From Propioniciclava tarda (GTDB lineage Bacteria; Actinomycetota; Actinomycetes; Propionibacteriales; Propionibacteriaceae): DNA of 64,000 nt. Location of the stretch: contig NZ_FXTL01000011.1 in the NCBI RefSeq assembly GCF_900182665.1, positions 1-64,000 of the forward strand. The letters run 5' to 3'. A model generated the notes under the pieces. It was not told the origin of the DNA and did not search any database. It was given only the letters and a program-made list of their open reading frames with translations. This document shows, piece after piece, positions 8,054 through 16,257 of the stretch. A program made the position numbers and the translations under genes. Position 1 is the stretch's first letter. Every line of letters starts with the position of its first letter.

Positions 8054-8494
8054 TCAGGCGTCGACGGAGTCAGCGTCCTGCGTCGGCTCGGTCGCGGCGC
8101 TCGCCTCCTCGGCAGACCCACCGGCCGCCTTTGCTGCCTCGGCGGCCTTGGCCTCGGCGACCTGAGCGCCCAACTCGTCGCTGCTCAGCGCCTCTACCAG
8201 CTTGTCGAGGCCGGACGCGTTGGTGGCGCCGGAGTTGCGGTAGACCAGCACGCCGTCGCGGAACGCCATGATCGTCGGGATGGCCTGGATCTCCAGGGCG
8301 TCCGAGATCATGCGGTTCGCCTCGGTGTCGACCTTCGCGAACACGACGTCGGTGTGCTTGCCGGACGCCGCCTCGAACACGGGCGCGAACATGCGGCAGG
8401 GGCCGCACCACTCGGCCCAGAAGTCGACGAGCACGACCCCGTCCTTGGCGATGGTGTCGGCGAACGTCTCGTCGGTCAGTTCGACGGTAGCCAC
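8054..8494 (-). CDS. trxA: Thioredoxin with an Ala/Glu-rich C-terminal extension
   Basis: The first 105 residues are a canonical thioredoxin fold: VVLVDFWAEWCGPCRMFAPV carries the WCGPC active site, followed by VDTEANRMISDALEIQAIPT with the cis-proline and a GVLVYRNSGA strand. After about residue 108 comes a 38-residue acidic, Ala-rich, probably disordered tail that ordinary thioredoxins lack. The role is cytoplasmic protein disulfide reduction. The start is GTG 8494, with AAAGGA about 8 bases upstream. No thioredoxin reductase is adjacent. Confidence 0.93.
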   Translation of the reverse strand: MATVELTDETFADTIAKDGVVLVDFWAEWCGPCRMFAPVFEAASGKHTDVVFAKVDTEANRMISDALEIQAIPTIMAFRDGVLVYRNSGATNASGLDKLVEALSSDELGAQVAEAKAAEAAKAAGGSAEEASAATEPTQDADSVDA

Positions 8495-8575
8495 GATTGA
8501 ATCCTTTCCGATGCCGCCTCGTGCGGCTGCGGTCGACTCAACGCGACGCGCGGCGTCCGATATTCCGCGGACGGC

Positions 8576-9265
8576 TCAAGCCGAGACGAACAGGTGCTCC
8601 GCGACGCCGAGCTCGACGGTGCAGCCTGCGGTCGCCGCCGGACGCAGCGCCAGCCGATCGCCCTCGATCCGCGCCTCGACCTCGGCACCGGGCACGACGC
8701 CGGCGTCCGTCAGCAGCCCCAGGAGGTCGGCGTCCGACTGGGCGTGCTCGGTGAGCATCTCCACGGTGACGCGGCGTCCGTCGCCGTCGGCGACGTCGGC
8801 CAGCACGGACGCTAGCGACGGCCAGCGACGCTCGGGAACGTCGGTGCCGCCGACCTCGGCTAGGCCTGGAATCCGGTTTCCGTAGGGGGACGCCGTCGGC
8901 GAGTTCAGCACGTCCACGAGGCGATGCTCGACCGCCTCGGAGATGACGTGCTCCCACCGGCAGGCCTCCGCGTGGGCCTGCGGCAGCGACAGGCCGATGA
9001 CGTCGGTCAGCAGCCGCTCGGCGAGCCGATGCTTGCGCATGACGCGGACGGCCAACTCGTGCCCGGCGGGGCTCAACTCGATCTGGCGATCATCCAGGAC
9101 GGCCAACAGCCCGTCGCGCTCCATGCGGGCGACCGTCTGCGACACCGTCGGACCACTCTGCGCCAGCCGCTCCGCGATGCGGGCGCGCAGGGGCGGAACG
9201 CCCTCCTCGCCCAGCTCGTAGATGGTGCGCAGGTACATCTCGGTGGTGTCGATCAGATCGCTCAT
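8576..9265 (-). CDS. ideR: DtxR/IdeR family iron-dependent transcriptional repressor
   Basis: The 229-residue protein opens with SDLIDTTEMYLRTIYELGEE and LRARIAERLAQSGPTVSQTV, nearly identical to the DtxR/IdeR DNA-binding domain. Metal-site residues are present: Met10 region in TTEMYLRT, the His in MRKHRLAERLL and the CRWEHV motif (equivalent to Cys102, Glu105 and His106). A C-terminal SH3-like FeoA domain follows from about residue 150. It should bind DNA when loaded with Fe(II) and repress iron uptake; a perfect target box lies at 44804-44822 before an FTR1 iron permease. ATG 9265 has GAGGCGGGG just upstream. Confidence 0.95.
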   Translation of the reverse strand: MSDLIDTTEMYLRTIYELGEEGVPPLRARIAERLAQSGPTVSQTVARMERDGLLAVLDDRQIELSPAGHELAVRVMRKHRLAERLLTDVIGLSLPQAHAEACRWEHVISEAVEHRLVDVLNSPTASPYGNRIPGLAEVGGTDVPERRWPSLASVLADVADGDGRRVTVEMLTEHAQSDADLLGLLTDAGVVPGAEVEARIEGDRLALRPAATAGCTVELGVAEHLFVSA

Positions 9266-9334
9266 CCCCGCCTCGCTCTCGTCGGTGCACAGCTTACGGC
9301 CGGACGCCGCCGCGGCAGAGGCGTCCGGTGCCGG

Positions 9335-9421
9335 TCAGCGCAGGATCGCCCCGGCCATGACGGCCAGCAGCATCAGCACGAGTGCTCCGGTCACGATCAA
9401 ACGCCTCGTCCGGGTGGTCAT
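9335..9421 (-). CDS. Small single-pass membrane peptide
   Basis: A 28-codon frame runs from ATG 9421 to TGA 9335-9337. The product is MTTRTRRLIVTGALVLMLLA followed by VMAGAILR: a positively charged N-terminus and one hydrophobic segment long enough to cross the membrane, with Arg at the end, the pattern of genuine small membrane proteins. GGTGGGG lies 2 to 8 bases before the ATG. It is in the same direction as ideR (70 bases upstream of it) and its 5' end faces the divergent hypothetical gene at 9459. No homologue is recognised; chance occurrence cannot be excluded. Confidence 0.45.
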   Translation of the reverse strand: MTTRTRRLIVTGALVLMLLAVMAGAILR

Positions 9422-9445
9422 GGACCCCACCGTAGCCCGGAACGC

Positions 9446-9451
9446 TATCGT
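9446..9451 (+). promoter_or_regulatory. Putative -10 element, leaderless start of the 9459 gene
   Basis: TATCGT ends seven bases before ATG 9459 and there is no ribosome site between them. Confidence 0.45.
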
Positions 9452-9458
9452 CACCGTC

Positions 9459-10130
9459 ATGGGTGAACTGCGGCTGACCGCGATCGGGGTCGAGGCGTTG
9501 GGCACGCTGTTCTCGGGCTCGCCCGCGATCGAGGAGCACCTGCGCGGGGTCGCCGCCGCGGCCTACCCGCCCGAGGTGACGCCGCGCCGCCGCGGGCTGC
9601 TGGGCAAGGTCGGGCCGATCACGGTCGTGCCGGACGGCGCGCCGATCGTGAAGCCGGGCGTCCCCACCAACCAAGACCTCCACGACGTCACCCACGGACG
9701 CTTCGTCAAGGCCGACCGGCTGACCGCCGCGTGGACGCTGGTCCGGCTGTGGCTGGACGCCTGCGGCTGGCCGTCCCTGGCGCTGGATCTCGACGAGGCC
9801 CACATGAACGACCTCGACTTCGAGCTGGCGACGGGCGGCGTCGAGACCCGCTACGCCTTGCGTCGGCTGCTGAACGACAAGCTGTCGCTGCCGCTGCGCA
9901 CCGCCCCCGGCCAGGTCACCGGCTACGTCGACTTCGACCACGCCCGGGCGCTGCGCGACGCGTGGCGTCCGGCGCTGGACACCTTGAGCCCGCACAACCG
10001 CGCGGTCGCCCTGCACGTCGTGGGCTGGCTCGGCGGCTTAGAGAGTTGGGCGTCCTACGCGCGTGCAGCGGGCCAGCCGTTGCCGGACCTCATCGCGTCC
10101 TACACCCAGCCCACGGCGTCCCAGGCCTAG
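9459..10130 (+). CDS. Conserved hypothetical protein
   Basis: The product has 223 residues and no domain that I recognise. Visible features: an N-terminal MGELRLTAIGVEALGTLFSG, a central basic/proline stretch (TPRRRGLLGKVGPI), DVTHGRFVKADRLTAAWTLV, a DACGWPSLALDLDEAHMNDL segment rich in acidic residues, and a Trp-rich C-terminus (HVVGWLGGLESWASYAR). It has no signal peptide or membrane segment and looks soluble and mostly helical. Codon use matches its neighbours. It is transcribed alone, probably as a leaderless mRNA, and is followed by REP-like repeats. Confidence 0.75.
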   Translation: MGELRLTAIGVEALGTLFSGSPAIEEHLRGVAAAAYPPEVTPRRRGLLGKVGPITVVPDGAPIVKPGVPTNQDLHDVTHGRFVKADRLTAAWTLVRLWLDACGWPSLALDLDEAHMNDLDFELATGGVETRYALRRLLNDKLSLPLRTAPGQVTGYVDFDHARALRDAWRPALDTLSPHNRAVALHVVGWLGGLESWASYARAAGQPLPDLIASYTQPTASQA

Positions 10131-10131
10131 A

Positions 10132-10232
10132 GGCTTCGACAAGCTCAGCCACCCGTGCTCTGCCTGTCTTGTCAGCCTCCGTGCACGGCGTGACTTCTCA
10201 GCGACCACACGATCCCTGAGCCTGTCGATGGG
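10132..10232. repeat. REP-like pair around TTCGACAAGCTCAG
   Basis: GGCTTCGACAAGCTCAGCC at 10132-10150 and, inverted, CCCTGAGCCTGTCGATGGG at 10214-10232 flank 63 bases without a gene. The core (TTCGACAAGCTCAG and its complement) is a dispersed intergenic repeat seen across many high-GC bacteria. A second copy pair lies at 49334-49377. It probably sits in the 3' untranslated regions of two convergent genes. Confidence 0.6.
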
Positions 10233-10250
10233 TCGACGAGACCGGACGCC

Positions 10251-11039
10251 TCAGTCGAAGAGCGAGACCGTCGCCATGTCGACGGTGTCCCAGACCGGAC
10301 GCGGCAGCTCGACGCCACGGGTCACCTCGACGACGTCGCTGTGCGCTCCGCAGCCGTGGTCGATGCTCACGACGGACGCGTCCTGCGGCGAGTACTCATT
10401 CGCGCACACGCCGAAGGAGCGCCCGAGGCGTCCGGACAGGCGGACGAAGTACGCGCAGTCGACGCACAGCCCGGGGGCCTGCTGGGTCATCGCGTTGTGC
10501 GGACCACCCTCGCCGTCCAGCCAACGCTCGACGGCCTCGTCGCGTCCGTACTCGCTGAGCACGCGCTCGCGGCCGAGGCCCAGCTCGTTCACGACGGCGC
10601 GCAGCTGACCCCACTCGGCCGGGTCCTCATCGCGGGCCGACTCGCCGCCGGTGAACCCCGGCTCGAGCCGCAGGTCGCCGTCCGGGGTCGGCATGAGGAC
10701 GCCGGGGCTCACGTCGCCGGCCTGGATGCGCTCGGCCCACGGCACCCACGCCGGCGCCAGCAGCGCGCCCTCGCCGGGCACCATGCAGACCTCGTTCACC
10801 GTGACGGCCTTGGCCCGGGACGCCCGCGCCACCGTCACCGCCCAGCGCCAGCCCACGTAGCCGGGGTGATCCACGGCGAAGTAGTGGGTGGCGACCCGGG
10901 TGTCCTCGGCCTCGACGCCGACGTGCTCGCCGACCCCCATCACGCCGCAGCGGCGCTCGGCGATCGAGCGCGCGACATCGACGGCGGCCGCACAGGCGGC
11001 GTCCAACTCGGGGGCCTTCAGGGCAACCGCCACGTTCAC
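10251..11039 (-). CDS. DUF3027 family protein
   Basis: The 262-residue product matches the actinobacterial DUF3027 family: GVGEHVGVEAEDTRVATHYF near the start, HPGYVGWRWAVTVARA, and VNEVCMVPGEGALLAPAWVP. Near the C-terminus CVDCAYF, FGVCANEYSP and DHGCGAHS supply cysteines and a histidine that could form a zinc site. The function is unknown. GTG 11039 overlaps the stop of the upstream cold-shock gene (GTGA), so the pair is translationally coupled; DUF3027 next to a cold-shock protein is a recurrent arrangement in actinobacteria as I recall it. Confidence 0.85.
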   Translation of the reverse strand: MNVAVALKAPELDAACAAAVDVARSIAERRCGVMGVGEHVGVEAEDTRVATHYFAVDHPGYVGWRWAVTVARASRAKAVTVNEVCMVPGEGALLAPAWVPWAERIQAGDVSPGVLMPTPDGDLRLEPGFTGGESARDEDPAEWGQLRAVVNELGLGRERVLSEYGRDEAVERWLDGEGGPHNAMTQQAPGLCVDCAYFVRLSGRLGRSFGVCANEYSPQDASVVSIDHGCGAHSDVVEVTRGVELPRPVWDTVDMATVSLFD

Positions 11040-11422
11040 AACTCCAGTTCGTCGGCGACCGCGCGCAGCACCGCAGCCGTCTTGGCGGCGTGCGAGGAGT
11101 CGGGGTGGCGTCCGTGCCGGTAGCCGTTGCCGATGCCGTCCAGCATCTTGATCAGGTCTTCGACGATGACGGCCATGGTGTCGGCGGGCTTGCGCTGCGC
11201 CTTCGACAGCGAGACCGGGGCCTCCAGCAGCTTCACCGACAGGGCCTGCTCACCGCGCTTCCCGTCGACCACGCCGAACTCGACCCGCTGACCGCGCTTC
11301 AGCGCGGTCACGCCCGCGGGCAGGGCGGCAGCACGGACGAACACCTCGTCATCCGTCCCGTCCTTGCTGAGAAAGCCGAAGCCCTTCTCCGCGTCGTAGA
11401 AACGCACCTTGCCAGTAGGCAT
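11036..11422 (-). CDS. Cold-shock domain protein with C-terminal extension
   Basis: Residues 1-65 form a cold-shock (OB-fold) domain: MPTGKVRFYDAEKGFGFLSK carries RNP1-like KGFGF, DEVFVRAAAL corresponds to RNP2, and RGQRVEFGVVDGKRGEQA ends the barrel. A further 60 residues, including DTMAVIVEDLIKMLDGIGNG, make a helical tail absent from small CspA proteins. It probably binds single-stranded RNA or DNA in the cytoplasm. I chose ATG 11422 over the ATG at 11443 because the conserved N-terminus starts there; a GGAG lies about 9 bases upstream. First gene of a two-gene operon with DUF3027. Confidence 0.9.
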   Translation of the reverse strand: MPTGKVRFYDAEKGFGFLSKDGTDDEVFVRAAALPAGVTALKRGQRVEFGVVDGKRGEQALSVKLLEAPVSLSKAQRKPADTMAVIVEDLIKMLDGIGNGYRHGRHPDSSHAAKTAAVLRAVADELEL

Positions 11423-11515
11423 CGCGATCCCGCTCCATTCCATCGATCTGCGACGTCAGCCTAGCTGGCGCCACGCTCGCCGAGCCACCGGCAGAGGCGG
11501 TCTGCGGGCCGCGGC

Positions 11516-11521
11516 TAGCAT
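11516..11521 (+). promoter_or_regulatory. Putative -10 element, leaderless start of the 11529 gene
   Basis: TAGCAT ends seven bases before ATG 11529, with no ribosome site between. Confidence 0.45.
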
Positions 11522-11528
11522 GTGGTCC

Positions 11529-12491
11529 ATGGCCGATTGGACGGACGGTCCCGAGTACGCGCCGGTCGAACGACCGGACGCCTTCGTCGCGTCCGCCGCC
11601 GCGCCGTTGGCCGCGCTCGCTGCGGAGCCCTCCGCGGCCGCCGCACCACTGGAGCGTCCGGACTTTCCGACGGCCCCCGACGCCCCGCCGCTCGACCAGC
11701 TGGCCGTGCCCGACAAGGACCAACGCGACCCGCTCGCGGCCTTCGCCGTGGTGTCGACGCCGCTCACGACGACGGCCGCGGCGTCCGGACTGCCGCAGGC
11801 GAACCAGCCTCTCGTCCTCTCCAGCGACCCGCTGACGTCCGCCTCCCCCACGCCGGACGCCGGCTGGGCGGCACCCACCGGCCTGCCGCTGAGCCCGCCC
11901 GTCACCTCAGCCTGGGGATCGGCGCACGCGGCGTCCGCCGGACCACGCCCCCAGGACGCCTGGGCCCCGCAGCAGCCGTTCGCCCTGCCGACCCAGCCGC
12001 CGATCCAGCCGCCGCCGACGGCGTCCGGGATGTACGCGCCGCAGGTGAACCCTCAGTCGTTCCCCAACCCGGACGCCCACTGGCCGGTCGGCTATCACCC
12101 GGGCCAGCCGCCGACCGTGCCGCAGCAGGCCACCGCCGCCGCGATCATCGCCGGGGCGCATCCGGCGGTGGCGGGCTGCCTCGCCGCCGGGGCCGTCCTG
12201 CCGTTCGTGGGGCTGGCCTGGATCGCTCCGCCGGTGCTCATCGTGGCCCTGATCGTCGCCAGCCAGCGGACCCACTACCGCCGCGCGCAGGTGCGCAACG
12301 TCATGGGGGCGACCGCCATCGGCTCGGTCGTGCTGTCGATCGTCGGCCTCGCGGACGCCTACAGCCCCAGTCCACTGGTCTGGTGGGACGCCTGGTGCGG
12401 CTGGGCGCAGCTCGCCTGCTGGGCGCTCCTGCCGGTGCTGTGGCTGACGGTGGGCGCGGCCATCCGGCGCGGCGATCGTCCGCAGCCGTGA
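11529..12491 (+). CDS. Proline-rich membrane protein of unknown function
   Basis: The 320-residue protein has an N-terminal half (about 1-205) rich in Ala, Pro, Ser and Gln that is likely disordered and cytoplasmic. The C-terminal third has about four membrane segments, e.g. CLAAGAVLPFVGLAWIAP, VLIVALIVAS, GSVVLSIVGLADAY and CWALLPVLWLTVGAAI. This layout (Pro-rich tail plus DUF4190-like membrane part) is common among uncharacterised actinobacterial proteins. GTG of the next gene overlaps its TGA, so it is coupled to the Nudix hydrolase. The GGACGC hexamer is very frequent here, more than ten times in under 1 kb. Confidence 0.75.
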   Translation: MADWTDGPEYAPVERPDAFVASAAAPLAALAAEPSAAAAPLERPDFPTAPDAPPLDQLAVPDKDQRDPLAAFAVVSTPLTTTAAASGLPQANQPLVLSSDPLTSASPTPDAGWAAPTGLPLSPPVTSAWGSAHAASAGPRPQDAWAPQQPFALPTQPPIQPPPTASGMYAPQVNPQSFPNPDAHWPVGYHPGQPPTVPQQATAAAIIAGAHPAVAGCLAAGAVLPFVGLAWIAPPVLIVALIVASQRTHYRRAQVRNVMGATAIGSVVLSIVGLADAYSPSPLVWWDAWCGWAQLACWALLPVLWLTVGAAIRRGDRPQP

Positions 12492-13039
12492 CCTTCCGGA
12501 CGCGCGACTTCACCCCGGTGCCGCCTCACGCGCGTCCGCGGCGGTCGCGGCGAGCCGTCCGGGTGATCGTCACGGACGGAGCGTCCGTGCTGGTGTGGGT
12601 GGACACCGATCCGGGGCTGCCGGGCAGCCGGTGGTACGTCACGCCCGGCGGGGGCATTGATCCGGGTGAGTCGTCCGTTGAAGCCGCCGTCCGGGAACTG
12701 TGGGAGGAGACGGGGCTGCGCGTCGCGGCGTCCGACCTCAGCGGACCGGTCATGCGCCGGGTGGTCGTCCACGGCTACTCGGACCAGATCCTCGACCAGT
12801 CCGAGGAGTTCTACGTGCTCCGGACGCCGCGCTTCACCCCCGACGTCGCCGGGCACACCCCCGACGAGCAGCTCACACTGCAGGGCCACGTCTGGCTCGC
12901 GTTCGACGACCTCGAGGACGCCGACGCGCCGGTCTGGCCGGAGGTGCTGGCCGACGTCGTGGCGCTGGCGTCCCAGCCGGACGCGTGGCCCTGGGACCTC
13001 GGCGTCGTCGAGGAGTCGTCCGTGCCGGTGGGGGTTTAG
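12488..13039 (+). CDS. Nudix hydrolase
   Basis: The 183-residue product has a complete Nudix box, GGGIDPGESSVEAAVRELWE followed by ETGL, between about residues 57 and 80. RVIVTDGASVLVWVDTDPGL precedes it as the first strands of the fold. It hydrolyses a nucleoside diphosphate linked to some group X; the substrate is not predictable. The GTG start overlaps the stop of the membrane-protein gene (GTGA), implying translational coupling. ATGs further in would remove the first strand. Confidence 0.88.
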   Translation: MTFRTRDFTPVPPHARPRRSRRAVRVIVTDGASVLVWVDTDPGLPGSRWYVTPGGGIDPGESSVEAAVRELWEETGLRVAASDLSGPVMRRVVVHGYSDQILDQSEEFYVLRTPRFTPDVAGHTPDEQLTLQGHVWLAFDDLEDADAPVWPEVLADVVALASQPDAWPWDLGVVEESSVPVGV

Positions 13040-13108
13040 GGACGCCTTTCCTAAGCGGGCCTGGCAGGCACGGTCGACTAGGGTTCCCCCGGCACGAAGG
13101 AGGTCCCG

Positions 13109-14056
13109 ATGGACACGAAGACGACGGTCGAGTCGCCGGTCAGCACGAGGTTCCTGATGCGCTTCATGTGGCTGTCGATCGCGACGGCCGTGGCCACCGT
13201 GACCATCAAGGGCGCGGCTGCCTGGATCACCCAGTCGGCCGGCCTCATGTCGGACGCCCTCGAATCGACCGTCAACCTGGTCGCGGCGATCGTCGCACTC
13301 TGGGCCCTCAACGTCTCGGCCAAGCCCGCGGACGCCGAGCACGAATTCGGGCACGGCAAGGCCGAATACTTCTCCTCGGCCGTCGAGGGCGCCCTGATCT
13401 TCGTCGCGGCCGGCGGCATCATCGCGGGCGCGATCCTGAAGCTGTTGAACCCGGTTCCGCTGGAAGAGCTCGGCTTCGGCCTGGCCCTGGCGCTCGGCGC
13501 CAGCGTCCTGAACCTGATCACCGGCATGGTGCTCCTGCGCGCCGGCAAGAAGCACCGCTCGATCGTGCTGGAGGCCGACGGACGCCACCTGCTGACCGAC
13601 GTGCTCACCTCGATCGGCGTCCTGGTGGCGATGGGCATCATCCTGATCGGGGCGCGCCTCGGCCAGAACTGGGAGATCCTCGACCCGATCATCGCGATCG
13701 GCGTCGGCATCAACATCCTGTGGACCGGCTACACCCTCATGCGCCGCTCCGTCGTCGGCCTGTTGGACGCCGCCCTGCCCGCCGACGAGGTGGCGATCAT
13801 CCACACCGCCATGGAGCGCGTCGTCGACAGGACCCAGTGCCGGATCACCCAGCTGCGCACCCGCGAGGCCGGACGCCAGCGCTTCATCGAGGCCATCGTC
13901 GAAGTGCCCGGCGCCTGGACCGTCCACCGGGGCCACGAACTCACCGACGCCCTCGAGCGCGAGATCGAGCAGGCACTGCCTGGCACCGAGGCCCACATCC
14001 ACGTCGAGCCGCTCGGCGCCGGGTCCGTAGCAGGACCGATCCCGCCGACCGTGTAG
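13109..14056 (+). CDS. Cation diffusion facilitator (CDF) metal transporter
   Basis: The 315-residue protein has the six-helix CDF layout: SAGLMSDALESTVNLVAAIV in helix II contains the metal-binding aspartate, DAEHEFGHGKAEYFSS is the conserved loop, and EADGRHLLTDVLTSIGV is helix V. A cytoplasmic C-terminal domain (from about 215) has RFIEAIVEVPG and the ending EAHIHVEP with metal-binding histidines. It exports divalent metal (Zn, Fe, Co or Mn; FieF-like) in exchange for protons. AAGGAGG at 13097-13103 is a strong ribosome site. No metal regulator is adjacent, but a CutC gene converges on it. Confidence 0.93.
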   Translation: MDTKTTVESPVSTRFLMRFMWLSIATAVATVTIKGAAAWITQSAGLMSDALESTVNLVAAIVALWALNVSAKPADAEHEFGHGKAEYFSSAVEGALIFVAAGGIIAGAILKLLNPVPLEELGFGLALALGASVLNLITGMVLLRAGKKHRSIVLEADGRHLLTDVLTSIGVLVAMGIILIGARLGQNWEILDPIIAIGVGINILWTGYTLMRRSVVGLLDAALPADEVAIIHTAMERVVDRTQCRITQLRTREAGRQRFIEAIVEVPGAWTVHRGHELTDALEREIEQALPGTEAHIHVEPLGAGSVAGPIPPTV

Positions 14057-14189
14057 TCCGGGCTGGCCGGGGCACAGCGCGACTTTCTCGGGTCCAGCGG
14101 AGCCTCGGACACCCCGCCGCGGCCAATCGGGCCCACTCCACCCGTAAGAGTCGCGGTCGGCCATCCGCCTCGGTGGGCCCCACCCGCAC

Positions 14190-14894
14190 TCAGTGGCGCA
14201 GGTGCGCGGACTCGTCGTCGAGCAGCGTCCGCCACGACCGGACCAGGGCCGCGTCCACGTAGGCCTTCCAGGACCCGCCCGGCCGGGCCTGGGCGTCCAG
14301 GTGGAACTGCCGGACGCCGGCGCGCAGCAGCCAGGGCACGTGTTCGGGCAGCAGTCCGCCGCCGACCAGCATCAGGGCCGCCGCCCGCGGCTCGGCCTTC
14401 GCTCGGGCGATCAGCGCGTCCAGCCCGGCGTCCACGTCGCGGGCGGACCCGGCCGTCGCGACGGCGTCCAACCCGGGCAACCCCAGCAGGACGCGCCAAC
14501 CGCGGTCGGCGTCCAGCACCGCGTCGACGGCGCGGTGGAACGTCCAGGGCAGCGAGACGTCGCCGACCAGCGCGCCGACGACCTCGAGATCGACGTCGCC
14601 GAGTCCGTTCAGGAAGCCGAGCGACACCCCGTCGGCGCCCGCGGACGCGTACGAGGCGATGAGTCCGCGCAGGCGGCTGACCTCGCCGCCGTCCGTGCCG
14701 AAGCCCTCGCGGAGGCGCACGACCGGACGCAGGTGGATGGTCGTGCGGCGGCGCAGCTCGGCGACCAGGCGGGGCTCGGGCGAAAGGCCCCCGTCGACGA
14801 GGTCGCCGACGACGTCGAGCCGATCAGCACCGCCGGCCTCGGCGGGTGCGGCGTCCGCGGCGTTGGTCACGCGCACCTCGAGCAGTGGGTTCAC
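14190..14894 (-). CDS. cutC: CutC family protein
   Basis: The product starts near MNPLLEVRVTNAADAAPAEA and contains EAGGADRLDVVGDLVDGGLS, the CutC TIM-barrel signature, with IHLRPVVRLREGF where other members have MIRPRGGDF. The C-terminal GVRQFHLDAQARPGG corresponds to the usual FH-hA segment. CutC proteins were linked to copper tolerance, but their enzymatic activity is unclear. At about 234 residues it is normal length. The start is uncertain: GTG 14894 fits homology, yet its GGAGG is only one base upstream, which favours a start a few codons further in. Confidence 0.75.
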   Translation of the reverse strand: MNPLLEVRVTNAADAAPAEAGGADRLDVVGDLVDGGLSPEPRLVAELRRRTTIHLRPVVRLREGFGTDGGEVSRLRGLIASYASAGADGVSLGFLNGLGDVDLEVVGALVGDVSLPWTFHRAVDAVLDADRGWRVLLGLPGLDAVATAGSARDVDAGLDALIARAKAEPRAAALMLVGGGLLPEHVPWLLRAGVRQFHLDAQARPGGSWKAYVDAALVRSWRTLLDDESAHLRH

Positions 14895-14943
14895 GCCTCC
14901 ATGATCGCGCGTGCCCCCGCGGCGGGCGGTCGACACGCTCGGG

Positions 14944-15876
14944 TCAGCCCGGCACCCGGCCCACCGCCGTGAACACCGCGTCGTCGAGCGACTGGTTGTG
15001 CGCCAGCCAGTCGAGCGCGGCGGCGTGGGCGTCCGGGGTCCAGCTGCGGCCGTCCGGGTGGACGAGCGATCCCGGCCAGGTCCGTGCGTAGGCCAACTGG
15101 TCCGGCACGGACGCCTCCCCGACGGCCAGGCGCCCCTGGCCTGGGTCCCACCGGGCGTACGCCGCAGTGGCGCGCCGGACGGCGTCTGGGGGTGCCGACA
15201 GCCACATCGGCGTCGGAGGGGCGACCGGCATCGCGTGCTTCAGCGGACTGCCGGGCCGGTAGAGGGGCGACTGGAAGAAGCGGCAGACCTGAACGGTGCC
15301 CGCCTCACAGCGATACTTCAGGGCGTAGGCGATCGAGACGTGGCCCGTGTGTCGGTCGAGCCAGGAGATGCTGTTGTAGATCGCGCGTTGACCGAAGCGG
15401 GCGACGATGCGCGTCCAGGCCGCGTCCACCTGGTCGGGGTAGCCGGCGGCCGACTCGTCCACCCGCTCGAACGTGACGTGGTCAGCGGGAATGCCCAACG
15501 CGGCGGTGCTCTCCAGCGCCTCGGCCTCGCGACTCGCCTGCAGCTCCGCCGGCGTCGGGCAGGCGCGACCCTCGTTGCAGAGTCGTCTCCCGACGTTCGA
15601 GTAGTCGCCGCGGTTCATCACCACCAGGTACACGTCGCAGTGGGCCGCCACGTCCGTGGTGATGCCGCCCGCGAGCGAGATGACTTCGTCGTCTTGATGT
15701 GGCGTGACGTAAACCGACGCCTGCGACAGGGCCCGACAGGGCGGAGTCCAATCCGGCGCCGCATGGAGCAGCGCCCACCAGTCGTCGCCCGGGGCGCTCG
15801 GCGGCACCAGGGCCGCCGAGATGGCGAACAGCAGGGCCGCGAACCGCCTGGCCCATTCCAGCATGTTTGCCGCCAT
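14944..15876 (-). CDS. Secreted PIG-L family deacetylase
   Basis: The 310-residue product begins with an N-terminal hydrophobic signal or anchor (FAALLFAISAALVPPSAP). The mature part has VYVTPHQDDEVISLAGG, the PIG-L metal motif (here PHQDDE instead of PHPDDE), and HTGHVSI supplying the third zinc ligand. PIG-L/LmbE enzymes remove N-acetyl groups from amino sugars; known actinobacterial members act on mycothiol precursors, but those are cytoplasmic, so a cell-wall or exopolysaccharide substrate is more likely. ATG 15876 has GGGGGAG six bases upstream. Several cysteines (CRAL, LCNEGRACP, YRCEAG) suggest disulfides, consistent with export. Confidence 0.85.
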   Translation of the reverse strand: MAANMLEWARRFAALLFAISAALVPPSAPGDDWWALLHAAPDWTPPCRALSQASVYVTPHQDDEVISLAGGITTDVAAHCDVYLVVMNRGDYSNVGRRLCNEGRACPTPAELQASREAEALESTAALGIPADHVTFERVDESAAGYPDQVDAAWTRIVARFGQRAIYNSISWLDRHTGHVSIAYALKYRCEAGTVQVCRFFQSPLYRPGSPLKHAMPVAPPTPMWLSAPPDAVRRATAAYARWDPGQGRLAVGEASVPDQLAYARTWPGSLVHPDGRSWTPDAHAAALDWLAHNQSLDDAVFTAVGRVPG

Positions 15877-16257
15877 GGCACTCCCCCTGCAACCTGTCAA
15901 CGCGGGTGACGGGTCCGGGGACTGGCGCTGGCCGGGGGGTGCGAGTCACTCAGGGGGCAGTGAGAGAACTCGGGCGACGTCAGGCCCATCGTTGCACGTG
16001 CCCGGACCGATCGCGAGGACCTTCCCGGTAGAACATCGCCACGCCCGTCGGACGCCCTGGGCGTCCGCTCAGGAAGCGTCAGCAGGGCTGAACCCGCAAG
16101 CCGGACGCCGCGGCCGCCGACGCCAACCCGGTTTTGGTTACTCTCACGCGCAGCTTCGTCCCTGGGAGGCACCGAATCGGCAGCTGAGAGTGCGCAGATC
16201 CGGGTTGCGCGGCGAAGCGTCGCCCGTGCTCAGGGGTGGGCGCCGGGCCGCGTCCGC
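15877..16257. other. 381-base intergenic region with no gene seen
   Basis: No frame looks coding. It must hold the promoter of the PIG-L gene and the 3' end of the MFS transcript. The 13-mer CGTCCGCTCAGGA occurs near 16065 and again at about 16252, each forming a short GCGTCC/GGACGC inverted pair. Confidence 0.5.

Noticed and set aside
16170..16200. CTGAGA-like sequence suggesting a TPP riboswitch
   Set aside because: The other conserved TPP elements are missing and the downstream gene is not thiamine-related.
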